From contig DCYS01000009.1 of NCBI GenBank assembly GCA_002331485.1, positions 1 to 64,000 of the forward strand: a stretch of DNA of 64,000 nucleotides, in the 5' to 3' direction. The notes below the pieces were generated by a model that was given only the letters and a program-made list of their open reading frames with translations, was not told the DNA's origin and searched no databases. The position numbers and the translations under genes are program-made. Source of the DNA: Flavobacteriales bacterium UBA2104 (GTDB lineage: Bacteria; Bacteroidota; Bacteroidia; Flavobacteriales_D; Crocinitomicaceae). Each line of letters opens with the position of its first letter. Position 1 is the stretch's first letter. Of the stretch, positions 34,561 to 43,976 are shown piece by piece.

Positions 34561-36762
34561 TTATCTGATACCGTAACTTCTCAATTTACGATTGTCAATA
34601 ACATCCGCACCATTCAACAAAGCAGAACGATAACGCTGCTTAACTGTCGAAACGCGTTGTGACTTGATCTGTGTTTTCTCAGTAGAAAAATCTGTTGTTT
34701 CCTCTGCAGGCTGAGTGCTCTCAACGCGAAGAACAAACACACCACTATTTCCTTTAACTGGAACTGATTTTTGACCATCTATTAATCCAGAGAATGCTGT
34801 ACCAATAATTTTTGGTTCTCTTCCTACTGCCACATTACTTGCTGAAAATGTAAGTCCTTCTGTTTCGAAACGAGCATTCATTTCTTTAGCAAGAGCCTCT
34901 AGGTCATCTCTTCCGACCATTTGATCTTTCAGATATTGAGCTTGTTTCTCTTTACGAACTTCAGATTTCATTCTTGCTTCTACAGCCTCAAAAGAAGGAA
35001 CTCCCTCTTCAACAATGTTTGATAGCATTGCTACGATAATTCTATTGTCATCTCGAATTGGAGCTGAGCTAAGGTCACCTTCTTCGGCACCGTCTCTGTA
35101 TGCAAGTCTCATTAGGTCACCTTCAGCTAATTCACCAAAACCGTTTGCTTGAGGATTTTCATCCTGGAAAGTTACAGTTCGAACAGTATACTGATTGTCA
35201 ACGGCGAATGTATCAAAGATGGTTCTCTTTTCTTCAATAGAGCTATTTGTCATCTTATCATCTAATTGATAGATGTAATCAGATGCCTTAGATTTAACAT
35301 CATCAACTGTTGTTTTTGAAGGCTCAACATTCTTCACAATGTTTGCAAGAATCGGTCTTTTCGCTTCTTTTCTATCTAATACTTCAATGATGTGAATACC
35401 AAAGCTTGTCTCTACTTTTCCAAGAGTACCAATTGGCTTTTCAAAAGAGAAGTCATTGAACGCAGGCACCATTTTACCTTCTGTAAAATCCTCGTACTTA
35501 CCGCCGTTATTAACCGATCCAGGATCTTCACTGAATTCAGTTACCATCTCTTCAAAGTTATTTTTTGATTTGATTACACGAATGATGCTGTCAGCCTTGG
35601 TTTTAGCCTTTGCCATTTCATCATCACCTTTTGCTTTCAATAGGATGTGACGAACAGACGCTGTTTTTTCATTAGCAAAACGCAGGATCTTAGAAACTTT
35701 AATACCACTTCTAGAGATGTATGGGCCAACAACATCTCCAGGCTCAGCAGATTCGATCTCATCAGCTATCGATGCTGGATAAGTCGCTCCCTGCACCCCA
35801 GGGGCCGCTGGACGAGCCATTGCAGTAGAGTCACTGCTAAACTCTTTCACATCACTGTAACGAAGAACAAACATTGAGTCATTTTCTGTTGCTTTGAATT
35901 TAGGCTTTACACGTTGTAAAATATCCATTGCTTTCGCCGTATCAGCCTTAGCAGGGGCAACTGGAACTGAAAAATAAACCAGCTTTCTTGATGGACTTTG
36001 TTTATACTGTTCCTCTGTTTTGTGTTCTTCGTAATATGCTTTTACTTCCTCGTCAGTTATTTCACCAATAGCGTCCTGAGGCACCTTAGTAAAGTTTTGA
36101 TATACATATGATACATTCTTTACCTCTTTCTTGGCTTCATACTCTTCTTTTGCCTCGAGCGTTGTTGCATGAACACCTGAAGTCAATAGGGCAGAGTACT
36201 TTTCAGAAATACGAAGTTCACGAACGTAGTCCATTATGCTCTTGTATCGCTCTTGCTGCTGAGGATCATTTGATTCTTGCAGCTGATTTAATGCCTGACG
36301 CAATTGATCTGGAGCAAATTCACCAGTAACAGAATCTGTAAACTGTGTTGAAAAAGTGGAAGGATCAAACCCATTTTGTCCATAAAGAACATTTTCAAGT
36401 TCGAATTCATCAACGATCAACCCTATTTCTTCCAACTCCTTGTCTACTAACTGACCAGCAACCGCAGCCTGCCAAGCTTGTCTACGAGCGTTTTTTTCAT
36501 CTTGCTCTGTAAACTCAGCTCGTTGACCTGGATTTTGCTGTTGTTTTGATTGAAATATGTTTTGTCGTGCATTTTGGAGCATGTTCTGATACTCCTGCTC
36601 ATTCACCTTCTCACCATCAACGGTACCTATACCGTAATTGTCTTCCTGAGCCCCTCCACCATTAAAAAAGTCGAAGTCTCCCATGATGAATGCAAGCATT
36701 GCGATCCCGATTACTGCAACCAATAACCAAGATTTCTCACGTATTTTTCCAATTAATGCCAT
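34561..36762 (-). CDS. PpiD/SurA-like peptidyl-prolyl isomerase
   Basis: A 733-residue periplasmic foldase anchored by one N-terminal helix (about 10-30). A SurA_N-type region follows (about 40-250), then a parvulin domain (about 370-465) with ASVRHILLKAK, FSEDPGSVNNGGKYEDF and GTLGKVETSFGIHIIEVLDRK, then a second, degenerate PPIase-like part. PpiD helps fold proteins leaving the translocon. This two-domain, about 700-residue form is normal for Bacteroidota. It lies downstream of the CNNM/CBS gene and purD on the same strand with gaps of 86 and 30 bases. The gene ends at a clear terminator. Confidence 0.88.
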   Translation of the reverse strand: MALIGKIREKSWLLVAVIGIAMLAFIMGDFDFFNGGGAQEDNYGIGTVDGEKVNEQEYQNMLQNARQNIFQSKQQQNPGQRAEFTEQDEKNARRQAWQAAVAGQLVDKELEEIGLIVDEFELENVLYGQNGFDPSTFSTQFTDSVTGEFAPDQLRQALNQLQESNDPQQQERYKSIMDYVRELRISEKYSALLTSGVHATTLEAKEEYEAKKEVKNVSYVYQNFTKVPQDAIGEITDEEVKAYYEEHKTEEQYKQSPSRKLVYFSVPVAPAKADTAKAMDILQRVKPKFKATENDSMFVLRYSDVKEFSSDSTAMARPAAPGVQGATYPASIADEIESAEPGDVVGPYISRSGIKVSKILRFANEKTASVRHILLKAKGDDEMAKAKTKADSIIRVIKSKNNFEEMVTEFSEDPGSVNNGGKYEDFTEGKMVPAFNDFSFEKPIGTLGKVETSFGIHIIEVLDRKEAKRPILANIVKNVEPSKTTVDDVKSKASDYIYQLDDKMTNSSIEEKRTIFDTFAVDNQYTVRTVTFQDENPQANGFGELAEGDLMRLAYRDGAEEGDLSSAPIRDDNRIIVAMLSNIVEEGVPSFEAVEARMKSEVRKEKQAQYLKDQMVGRDDLEALAKEMNARFETEGLTFSASNVAVGREPKIIGTAFSGLIDGQKSVPVKGNSGVFVLRVESTQPAEETTDFSTEKTQIKSQRVSTVKQRYRSALLNGADVIDNRKLRSYGIR

Positions 36763-36848
36763 TTTTCCAAATTAATTTAAGGTTGCGAATATAATATTAT
36801 GTAACAAAAAAAGAAAGGATAACGCCTTATAAAAAAAGCGTTCAGACA

Positions 36849-38108
36849 TTATCTATTGTCTTTAACACGAATTACTTCAATTCTTCGATCTGAAACCTCT
36901 TCAATTCGCATCGTATAGTCTTCGAGCTCCAGAATAGTGCCTTCTTCAGGTATGGATTCGAGATGATGTAATACAAGTCCTCCGAGGGTGTCGTATTCGG
37001 TTGATTCTTCTAATTCAAGATCATATTCTTCATTGAGGTAATCAATATCTTGTCTAGCTGAGAAAAGATAAGTTGTTCTGTCTATTTTTTGCTCAAGGAG
37101 TTCGTCACTATCGTGCTCGTCTTCAATCTCGCCAAATATCTCTTCAACAACATCTTCAATTGTTACCAAACCTGACGTTCCACCAAATTCATCCACAACA
37201 ACAGCTATATTTCCGTGTTGTTTAGCGAATAATTCGAGTAGATCTTTCGCAGGAATTGCTTCAGGAACAAATGCTATTGGTATTAAAACCTCTTTTATTC
37301 GTTTCGGCTTTTTGAACAATTCAAAACTATGAACGTATCCGATGATATTGTCAATCGTATCCCTATAGATCAGGATCTTTGAAAGCCCCGTGGTAATAAA
37401 TTTATCTTTAATATCCTCTACGGAAGTTTCTATATCGTAAGCAACAATGTCAGTTCTCGGAATCATACAGTCTCTAGCCTTGATGTTCGAAAAACCAAGA
37501 GCATTTTGGAGTATCTGCATTTCGTTATCTAATTCTCCTTCTTCCTCCATGCGTTCATTCAGGTCTCGAACATAGTCATCTAAATCTATTTTGGAGAAGG
37601 CTGTTTTGCTGTTATCAGTGTCCATTCTGAAAAGCTTCAAAACACCAGAGCTGATCAGCATCGTAAATAGCGTTAAAGGGAAAAGAATAACATAAATTAT
37701 GACCAAAGGAATCGAAAGAAAATGTAGCACCCGGTTCGGGTTGATCTGAAAAGTAGCTTTCGGGAGGAACTCCGCAGTTACCAGTATCAAAAGAGTGGAT
37801 AATATGGTTTGTAAAGTTAATATCAACGCTTCGTTTCCACCAACCATATTGCTTATCCATGGCTCCATGAGTTGTGCCATCCATATACCGTAAACAACAA
37901 GCGCAATGTTATTACCTAACAGCATTGTTGCAATAAAGCGGCTGTCGTTTTTAACGAAGTTGGAAAGAATTCGCCCGGAAATAGCACCTTTTTGATTATC
38001 AAGCTCGATCTTCAGTCGATTTGCTGTAACAAAAGCAATCTCCATCCCAGAAAAGAATGCAGATCCCGCTAATGCGACTAAAATAATGATCAGACTTGTT
38101 GGATCCAT
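36849..38108 (-). CDS. CNNM/CBS/CorC-type hemolysin family protein
   Basis: A 419-residue membrane protein with a CNNM (DUF21) domain of about four helices (about 1-180), a CBS pair (about 205-325; IPRTDIVAYDIET, GYVHSFELFKKPKR) and a CorC_HlyC domain (about 340-418). The family (TlyC/CorC/YfjD) is linked to divalent metal transport, mainly magnesium. GldE of gliding bacteria belongs to the same superfamily, but the motif-level match here is to the general family, so I do not call it gldE. It follows purD after 30 bases and precedes the ppiD-like gene. Confidence 0.85.
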   Translation of the reverse strand: MDPTSLIIILVALAGSAFFSGMEIAFVTANRLKIELDNQKGAISGRILSNFVKNDSRFIATMLLGNNIALVVYGIWMAQLMEPWISNMVGGNEALILTLQTILSTLLILVTAEFLPKATFQINPNRVLHFLSIPLVIIYVILFPLTLFTMLISSGVLKLFRMDTDNSKTAFSKIDLDDYVRDLNERMEEEGELDNEMQILQNALGFSNIKARDCMIPRTDIVAYDIETSVEDIKDKFITTGLSKILIYRDTIDNIIGYVHSFELFKKPKRIKEVLIPIAFVPEAIPAKDLLELFAKQHGNIAVVVDEFGGTSGLVTIEDVVEEIFGEIEDEHDSDELLEQKIDRTTYLFSARQDIDYLNEEYDLELEESTEYDTLGGLVLHHLESIPEEGTILELEDYTMRIEEVSDRRIEVIRVKDNR

Positions 38109-38138
38109 TTGTAAAACTAAAATAAGAAATCTGTTCGA

Positions 38139-39413
38139 TTAGAGCAGGTCATGCCCAATATCTTTCCTGTAATATGCTCCTTCAAACTCGATCTTTTCTG
38201 CATTTTCGTAGCTTATTGCAAGTGCAGATGGAATGTCTTTCCCGAATGAAGTAACAGCTAAAACGCGACCACCAGCTGTAGTTACAGCTGGACCATCAGC
38301 CTTTGTTCCAGCATGGAAGACAACACTATCTGTAACTCCGTTCAATCCGTAGATCGGCTTCCCTTTTTCATAGGCTTCTGGATAGCCTCCAGACACCATC
38401 ATTACAGTTGCTGCAGTTCGAGGATCAAATTCTATATCTCTTTCGGACAATGTTGAAGTTGCAACCCCCTCAAAAAGGTCAATTAGGTCAGACTTCAAAC
38501 GAGGAAGGACTACTTCTGTTTCCGGATCCCCTAATCTACAATTATATTCAATAACGTACGGGTCCCCATTCACGCTGATCAACCCTAAAAATATAAACCC
38601 TTTGTACTCAATTTCATCGCGCTTCAACCCCTTGATCGTAGGGATAATAACCTGGTTATACACCTTGTCCGAAAATCCTCCTTCAGCAAAAGGCACGGGA
38701 GAAATTGCACCCATACCTCCAGTGTTTAAACCTGTGTCACCTTCGCCGATTCGTTTATAATCTTTTGCATCTGGAAAGACTTTAAAGCCATCACCATCTG
38801 TTAAGACGAATACAGACATTTCTATACCGTCAAGGAATTCTTCTATGACAACTTTACTACTTGCGTTTCCAAACTTATCATCGACAAGCATGTTGCTCAG
38901 TTCTTTCTTGGCCGTGGCAAGATCGTCAATGATTAGCACACCTTTTCCTGCAGCAAGCCCATCTGCTTTTAAAACGTATGGGGCCTTCATTCCTTCCAGA
39001 AACTCTAAACCTTCCTTTAGTGTGTCTTTCGTAAACGATTGATATTTAGCTGTAGGAATGTTATGTCTTTTCATGAACTCTTTGGCGAAGTCTTTACTCC
39101 CTTCTAACTGAGCTGCTGTTTTGTTTGGGCCGATGACAGAAACAGCCTTAAGTTCAGCATCATTCTCAAAATAATCAGCTATTCCATTGACTAAAGGAGC
39201 TTCAGGACCTACCACAACCATATTTATGTTATTATCGAGTACAGCCTCTTTCACCGCATCAAAGTCATTTGGATCTATGGGTAGGTTTTTACCTAAATTC
39301 TTCGTTCCCGCATTTCCAGGTGCAATAAACAAGGATTCCAATGAGCTGCTTCTTGATAATTTCCAAGCCAAAGCATGTTCTCTTCCTCCTGATCCTAACA
39401 ATAAAATATTCAT
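38139..39413 (-). CDS. purD: Phosphoribosylamine-glycine ligase (PurD)
   Basis: A 424-residue ATP-grasp enzyme of purine synthesis that makes GAR from phosphoribosylamine, glycine and ATP. It has the PurD N-terminal Rossmann part (LGSGGREHALAWKLSRS, 6-22), the ATP-grasp centre (about 100-300; VLKADGLAAGKGV, GFIFLGLISVNGDPYVIEYNCRLGDPETEVVLPRL) and a C-terminal domain. Length is standard. The start at 39413 has a -7 box at 39432-39439, and the gene faces tryptophan 2,3-dioxygenase across a divergent promoter region. Confidence 0.95.
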   Translation of the reverse strand: MNILLLGSGGREHALAWKLSRSSSLESLFIAPGNAGTKNLGKNLPIDPNDFDAVKEAVLDNNINMVVVGPEAPLVNGIADYFENDAELKAVSVIGPNKTAAQLEGSKDFAKEFMKRHNIPTAKYQSFTKDTLKEGLEFLEGMKAPYVLKADGLAAGKGVLIIDDLATAKKELSNMLVDDKFGNASSKVVIEEFLDGIEMSVFVLTDGDGFKVFPDAKDYKRIGEGDTGLNTGGMGAISPVPFAEGGFSDKVYNQVIIPTIKGLKRDEIEYKGFIFLGLISVNGDPYVIEYNCRLGDPETEVVLPRLKSDLIDLFEGVATSTLSERDIEFDPRTAATVMMVSGGYPEAYEKGKPIYGLNGVTDSVVFHAGTKADGPAVTTAGGRVLAVTSFGKDIPSALAISYENAEKIEFEGAYYRKDIGHDLL

Positions 39414-39431
39414 AGCTAATTAATTATTTCG

Positions 39432-39439
39432 CAAAGTTA
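39432..39439 (-). promoter_or_regulatory. -7 box for purD
   Basis: TAACTTTG on the minus strand matches TAnnTTTG and lies about 18 bases before the ATG of purD. No convincing -33 TTG was found. Confidence 0.5.
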
Positions 39440-39596
39440 ATATTTAGAGAGAATTCAGTTCTAATTTCTTCAATGTTAATATGTACTCGAGCCTTTTTTA
39501 TTAAAATATATCATAACAAGTGAAGTTCTTAGGATAGAATGATTATCGATTAACAATATTTTCGAGTGGCAGTTAACGTAACATACAATGATTCAT

Positions 39597-39604
39597 TAAC
39601 TTTG
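39597..39604 (+). promoter_or_regulatory. -7 box for tryptophan dioxygenase
   Basis: TAACTTTG matches the Bacteroidota -7 consensus 28 bases before the ATG at 39633. The 157 bases between this box and the purD box on the other strand hold no gene. Confidence 0.5.
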
Positions 39605-39632
39605 TTAATCTTGTTGCACTAAACCGAGAAAA

Positions 39633-40589
39633 ATGGAAATTACTCCAGAAATTCAGGAAAAACTTGAAAAGATCAATGATAAGTATGCAGCCTTAGGTCA
39701 GGACATGGGATCATATCTTGACGGGCTTCTCTATGCTGACTCTGTAAAATATTGGGACTATATTTCAGTAGACACTTTGTTAAGTCTACAAAAGCCTAGA
39801 ACGAGTTTCCCAGATGAAGTTATCTTCATTATTTATCACCAGATCACAGAGCTATATTTCAAATTAGCTTTGAGAGAGTTTGAACAGATCGCTGATAAAG
39901 AAGAGTTAACAGCAGAGTTCTTTGTAGATCGCACGACACGCATTAATCGATATTTTGAAGCATTGACAAAATCGTTTGAGATCATGGTTCAGGGTATGGA
40001 AAAAGAACAATTTCTAAAGTTCCGCATGTCATTATTGCCTGCTAGTGGATTTCAATCTGCTCAATACAGACTGATCGAGATGGCTTCAACAGACTTTATA
40101 AACCTAGTTCACAAAGATGTTCGAGACGACGTTGACCCAAAATCAGCGACCATTGAAGAGATGTACAAAAACATTTACTGGAAGGAAGGTGCTACCGAAT
40201 TAGCTTCTGGAAAGAAAACCTTGACGCTAGAGCAGTTTGAAGAAAGATATAGCAAAGAGTTCATCTCTTTTGCAAAAGAACAAGAAACAAGAAACCTGTG
40301 GCAGTGCTACCAAAAGCTTTCAAAATCTGATCAGGAAAGAGAAGATGTCATTAAAGCTATGAAGCAAAATGATGTTAATGTAAATATCAATTGGCCACTT
40401 GTTCACTATAAGTCTGCGGTACGATATCTTCAAAAAGATCCAACAGATGTTGCTGCAACTGGTGGGACAAACTGGCAAAAATACTTACCACCACGTTTTC
40501 AGAAAAGAATATTTTATCCAGCTTTGTGGTCTGAAAAAGAAATTCAAGAATGGGGAAAATCGTGGGTAGAAGAGGTTTTAGCAAAATAA
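39633..40589 (+). CDS. kynA: Tryptophan 2,3-dioxygenase
   Basis: A 318-residue heme enzyme that opens the indole ring of tryptophan to N-formylkynurenine, the first step of the kynurenine route. Helix-rich, with family segments FPDEVIFIIYHQITELYFKL (53-72), FRMSLLPASGFQSAQYRLIEM (about 131-150) and the C-terminal TGGTNWQKYLPPRFQKRIFYP. Normal length for the family. Its 3' end overlaps the M23 peptidase start by 40 bases, which suggests co-transcription. Confidence 0.92.
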   Translation: MEITPEIQEKLEKINDKYAALGQDMGSYLDGLLYADSVKYWDYISVDTLLSLQKPRTSFPDEVIFIIYHQITELYFKLALREFEQIADKEELTAEFFVDRTTRINRYFEALTKSFEIMVQGMEKEQFLKFRMSLLPASGFQSAQYRLIEMASTDFINLVHKDVRDDVDPKSATIEEMYKNIYWKEGATELASGKKTLTLEQFEERYSKEFISFAKEQETRNLWQCYQKLSKSDQEREDVIKAMKQNDVNVNINWPLVHYKSAVRYLQKDPTDVAATGGTNWQKYLPPRFQKRIFYPALWSEKEIQEWGKSWVEEVLAK

Positions 40590-41875
40590 GGTTAATTGTC
40601 CAGGTTGTTTCTTTGTTGCTGATCATAACGAGCTGTGGAGAAACCAAGACTGTAGAGAAGCCAGAACTAAAACCAGACACTATAGCAGTTGTCGAAAATG
40701 AGCGTTTTGGATTCGATCTGGATGAATATGACGTTTACCTTGATACGGTAAGAAATGGCTGGACCTGGGGAAATATTCTTTTACCCTATAAAGTCGATCA
40801 GTATACAATAAACACTACTGCCCTTGCAGCAAAAGACAGCACGATCGGACTGAAGTATATTTTAGCGGGAAAACCATTCACAATTCTGACAAAAAAAGGA
40901 GATACTTCTCGAGCTGTACAGCACATGATATACGAACCAGATGTGTTTTCTTATATCACTTTTGATTTTACTCAGGATTCGGTTGAGATCGAAAAGAAAG
41001 AAAGACCAACTTCCATCGATCGAAAAATGGTTAGTGGTGTAATTCACCCAAACTCCAATTTAAGTGTAGAGCTAGGCAAGTCCTTTGACAGTTATATGAT
41101 GTCTGCGGCAGTAGTAGACGCTATTGAAGGTGTATATGCATGGAGCGTAGACTTTTTCAAACTTCAGGCAGGTGACCGATTCGTCGTATATTACGATGAG
41201 AAATCCGTAGAAGGAAAACCTTACGCAGTAGAACAGATTAGTCACGCTTGGTTTGAGCATCGTGATGATGGGATGTTTGCCTTTCATTTTACAGATTCTG
41301 CAGGGGAGGTGAGCGGATTCTATGATCACAAAGGACGAGAGATGAAACGTCCGTTTTTAATGTCACCAGTGAAATTTGCTAGAATAAGCTCTTCGTTTAA
41401 TATGAACCGTTTTCATCCCATCTATAAAACTAGAAAGCCTCACTTAGGAACGGATTATGCTGCTCCAACAGGGACACCAATCCTTGCTACAGCGGACGGT
41501 ACGGTGTCTAGAGCTTCTAGGAGTAGAGGGAATGGAATCTATGTGAAGTTGAAACATAATAAGGTTTATGATACTCAGTATCTGCACATGAGTAAAATCG
41601 CAGATGGAATAAGACCTGGCGTTCGAGTGAAACAAGGTCAAGTTATAGGCTACGTTGGATCAACAGGAGCGGCAACTGGACCACATGTATGTTATCGATT
41701 CTGGAAAAACGGAAGGCAGATCAACCATAGGTCTGAAAAGTTCCCAAAATCAGAGCCAATGAAAGAAGAAGTGCTTCCCGAGTATATGAAATATATTGAG
41801 CCACTCAAGAAGCAACTCGACGATGAGATCAAAACCTTAAAGGACTACACTCCTGACGAAAATGAAAACTCATGA
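40550..41875 (+). CDS. M23-family peptidase lipoprotein
   Basis: A 441-residue protein with a lipoprotein signal (lipobox Cys about 29, LIITSC). An N-terminal beta-rich part precedes an M23 (LytM-like) domain (about 275-400). Metal-binding and catalytic landmarks are HLGTDYAAPTGTP (His about 298), the central LHMSK and GPHVCYRFW (His about 379). M23 endopeptidases cut peptidoglycan cross-links or act as regulators. The ATG at 40550 overlaps the dioxygenase gene by 40 bases; a start at 40562 GTG would shorten the leader only. It overlaps the next gene by 14 bases. Confidence 0.88.
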   Translation: MGKIVGRRGFSKIRLIVQVVSLLLIITSCGETKTVEKPELKPDTIAVVENERFGFDLDEYDVYLDTVRNGWTWGNILLPYKVDQYTINTTALAAKDSTIGLKYILAGKPFTILTKKGDTSRAVQHMIYEPDVFSYITFDFTQDSVEIEKKERPTSIDRKMVSGVIHPNSNLSVELGKSFDSYMMSAAVVDAIEGVYAWSVDFFKLQAGDRFVVYYDEKSVEGKPYAVEQISHAWFEHRDDGMFAFHFTDSAGEVSGFYDHKGREMKRPFLMSPVKFARISSSFNMNRFHPIYKTRKPHLGTDYAAPTGTPILATADGTVSRASRSRGNGIYVKLKHNKVYDTQYLHMSKIADGIRPGVRVKQGQVIGYVGSTGAATGPHVCYRFWKNGRQINHRSEKFPKSEPMKEEVLPEYMKYIEPLKKQLDDEIKTLKDYTPDENENS

Positions 41876-42362
41876 TCTCATTCACTCCAACAAAGAAGAG
41901 ATAATCAGTTCTATCTGTGCTGATAAGTTTGAACCGTATTTTTCATATGCCTGTTCTGATAAACCAGATGCGTGGAGAGCGGCTTGGTACATTAATAAAG
42001 CAAGTGAAACGTGTAAGTTGCCTTTGTCGAGAAAAGTTGAGATCATCGTTTCCTCAATCAGTGGTAAGCCATCCAATCATCAACGTGAGCTATTAAAGAT
42101 GCTTGAGCAGACCGAACACTCAGAAGAGGTTGAGGGTTTAGTATTTGATTCGGCGGTTTCATGCTGGGAAGATCTAAAAGCACAAAGCTCTTGTCGTATG
42201 ATCGCCTTTCGATTGATGATTCGCATAGGCAAGAATTACCCAGAATTAATTAACGAAATTGAATCCTTGTTGGATAATCGATTTTTGAAAGGGTTGTCAC
42301 CAGGAATTAAAAAGTCCATAATAAAAAGATGGTCCCAAATATTGAACGATCAACAAGAATGA
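41862..42362 (+). CDS. Conserved protein of unknown function
   Basis: A 166-residue, helix-rich cytoplasmic protein. The pattern of paired helices suggests a HEAT-like or ARM-type repeat, but no named domain is recognised. It overlaps the M23 gene by 14 bases and is followed after 17 bases by the flavoprotein gene, so it sits in one operon from the dioxygenase to the flavoprotein. Confidence 0.65.
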   Translation: MKTHDLIHSNKEEIISSICADKFEPYFSYACSDKPDAWRAAWYINKASETCKLPLSRKVEIIVSSISGKPSNHQRELLKMLEQTEHSEEVEGLVFDSAVSCWEDLKAQSSCRMIAFRLMIRIGKNYPELINEIESLLDNRFLKGLSPGIKKSIIKRWSQILNDQQE

Positions 42363-42379
42363 TAAAATGACAGCGTATT

Positions 42380-43453
42380 ATGCAGAATAAGGTATTAATT
42401 GTAGGTGGTGGTCTTTCTGGGATCTGTTTGGCTCATCAGTTTGAAGAGCGAAACGTTGATTTTAGAATAATCGATCAAGGGGTAAATGAAAGCTCTGCAA
42501 TAGCTGCTGGAATGATCAACCCTATGGTCTTTCGCAAAATGGTGAAGACATGGCGAGGTGACGATCTAATTCCTTATTTGAAAAACTTTTATCCAAAACT
42601 CGAACAAAAGACAGGACAACGATTTTTCTTTTCTCGAAAGATCCGACGAGTGTTTTCTACTCAAGATGAACACGATTTTTGGGTCGATCGTCTCAAAGAT
42701 CCAGCTTATGAAGAATACATTCATGAATTAGAAGATTCAGACCCAACTCCTGATTATGTATTAAAAAAGTACGGTGATGGATGGGTGAAATCTCCCGGTT
42801 ATGTTGATGCTAAACTGTTTATAAAAGCGAACCACGATTACTTAATTACGAAGCGCAAACTGAATATTCAAAATTTTGATTTTCAGTCATTAGACCCAGA
42901 AAATGCGTCTTATAAATGCGAACAGTTCAGTCACATCATATTTGCAGAAGGATATAGAGGGAAATTCAACCCGTTTTTTAATTATTTGCCGTTGCAACAG
43001 ACAAAAGGTGAGGTGTTAACGGTAAAATCTGATGCGTTTAGAAAGGATGAGATCCTAAATAGAAAATGCTTTGTGTTGCCACTTGAATATGGAGGTTTTA
43101 AACTGGGAGCGACTTTTAGCTGGGACACCACTGATACAAAACCAACAGAGCACGCCAGAACACAACTTTTGGATCAATACGATCAATTATCCAAAGCCAA
43201 AATAGAAATTGTTGATCAAGAGGGTGGAATTCGTCCAACAGTTACGGACAGAAGGCCGCTCATTGGAAAGCATCCAGAAAAGAATAACCTTTTTGTTTTT
43301 AACGGAATGGGAACCAAAGGTTATATGATCGCCCCATATTTTTCAGAACATTTTGTCAACTTCCTTTTGGACGGAGCAAAACTGGATGATGAAGTAGATA
43401 TCCAGCGTTTTTACAAAAAGCATTACCATCGAGACACTGGGAAAAACAAATAG
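42380..43453 (+). CDS. DAO-type FAD-dependent oxidoreductase
   Basis: A 357-residue flavoprotein of the glycine oxidase/D-amino acid dehydrogenase superfamily. The FAD-binding Rossmann motif GGGLSG (9-14) follows VLIV; SAIAAGMINPMVFRKM (about 38-53) is the second FAD contact region, and the C-terminal GIRPTVTDRRPLIGKHP plus FNGMGTKGYMIAPYFSE match the FAD isoalloxazine region. The substrate is unknown, although the position next to tryptophan dioxygenase does not by itself link it to kynurenine breakdown. Confidence 0.85.
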   Translation: MQNKVLIVGGGLSGICLAHQFEERNVDFRIIDQGVNESSAIAAGMINPMVFRKMVKTWRGDDLIPYLKNFYPKLEQKTGQRFFFSRKIRRVFSTQDEHDFWVDRLKDPAYEEYIHELEDSDPTPDYVLKKYGDGWVKSPGYVDAKLFIKANHDYLITKRKLNIQNFDFQSLDPENASYKCEQFSHIIFAEGYRGKFNPFFNYLPLQQTKGEVLTVKSDAFRKDEILNRKCFVLPLEYGGFKLGATFSWDTTDTKPTEHARTQLLDQYDQLSKAKIEIVDQEGGIRPTVTDRRPLIGKHPEKNNLFVFNGMGTKGYMIAPYFSEHFVNFLLDGAKLDDEVDIQRFYKKHYHRDTGKNK

Positions 43454-43492
43454 ATTGATTCCCTTTTATGCACAATTTTAGTCAAGGCTTGT

Positions 43493-43500
43493 TACTTTTG
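43493..43500 (+). promoter_or_regulatory. -7 box for the bacilliredoxin gene
   Basis: TACTTTTG matches TAnnTTTG 28 bases before the ATG at 43529. No good -33 TTG. Confidence 0.45.
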
Positions 43501-43528
43501 TAATTAAGAATCATTAAAAATAATAGAT

Positions 43529-43942
43529 ATGTATCCTCCAGAATTAGTAGCACCAATGAAGGAAGACTTAACTGCAGTAGGTTTTGAGCAGTTAACGTCT
43601 CCAGAAGAGGTGGACAATACGATAAAGAACACAGACGGAAGTCTTTTGGTTGTAGTAAATAGCGTTTGCGGTTGTGCAGCAGGTAACATGCGACCAGGTG
43701 TTAAACTTTCACTAGAGTCTGATCAAAAGCCAGGTAAATTGACGACTGTATTTGCAGGTGTTGATGGTGCGGCAACAGAGCAAGCAAGAAAGTATTTCCT
43801 GCCTTATCCTCCATCTTCTCCATCTATAGCACTTTTCAAAGATGGGAAGCTCGTTCATTTTTTGGAGCGTCACCATATTGAAGGTGGTACTGCAGAAATG
43901 ATCGCAGAAAACCTGAAAGAAGCATACAAACAATACTGTTAA
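43529..43942 (+). CDS. BrxA/BrxB-family bacilliredoxin
   Basis: A 137-residue thioredoxin-fold protein with the CGC motif (Cys47-Gly-Cys49, VNSVCGCAAGNMRPG) in place of CxxC, and the end HFLERHHIEGGTAEMIAENL typical of the YphP/YqiW family. In Firmicutes these remove bacillithiol from proteins after oxidative stress, and the family also occurs in Bacteroidota with bacillithiol. Standard length. A bidirectional hairpin follows. Confidence 0.88.
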   Translation: MYPPELVAPMKEDLTAVGFEQLTSPEEVDNTIKNTDGSLLVVVNSVCGCAAGNMRPGVKLSLESDQKPGKLTTVFAGVDGAATEQARKYFLPYPPSSPSIALFKDGKLVHFLERHHIEGGTAEMIAENLKEAYKQYC

Positions 43943-43949
43943 TTTAAAC

Positions 43950-43976
43950 GCCGTGACAACGCTCAGTTGTCACGGC
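43950..43976. terminator. Bidirectional terminator hairpin
   Basis: Perfect 11-bp stem 43950-43960 with 43966-43976 (GCCGTGACAAC), five-base loop GCTCA, between the convergent bacilliredoxin and dprA genes. Flanking bases are AT-rich on both sides but give no long T-run. Confidence 0.75.

Noticed and set aside
36821..36842. Five-base stem after the CNNM/CBS gene as terminator
   Set aside because: The stem is too short and the long T-stretch is inside the loop.
37615..37884. ORF inside the CNNM/CBS gene
   Set aside because: Out-of-frame overlap with a clear membrane protein.
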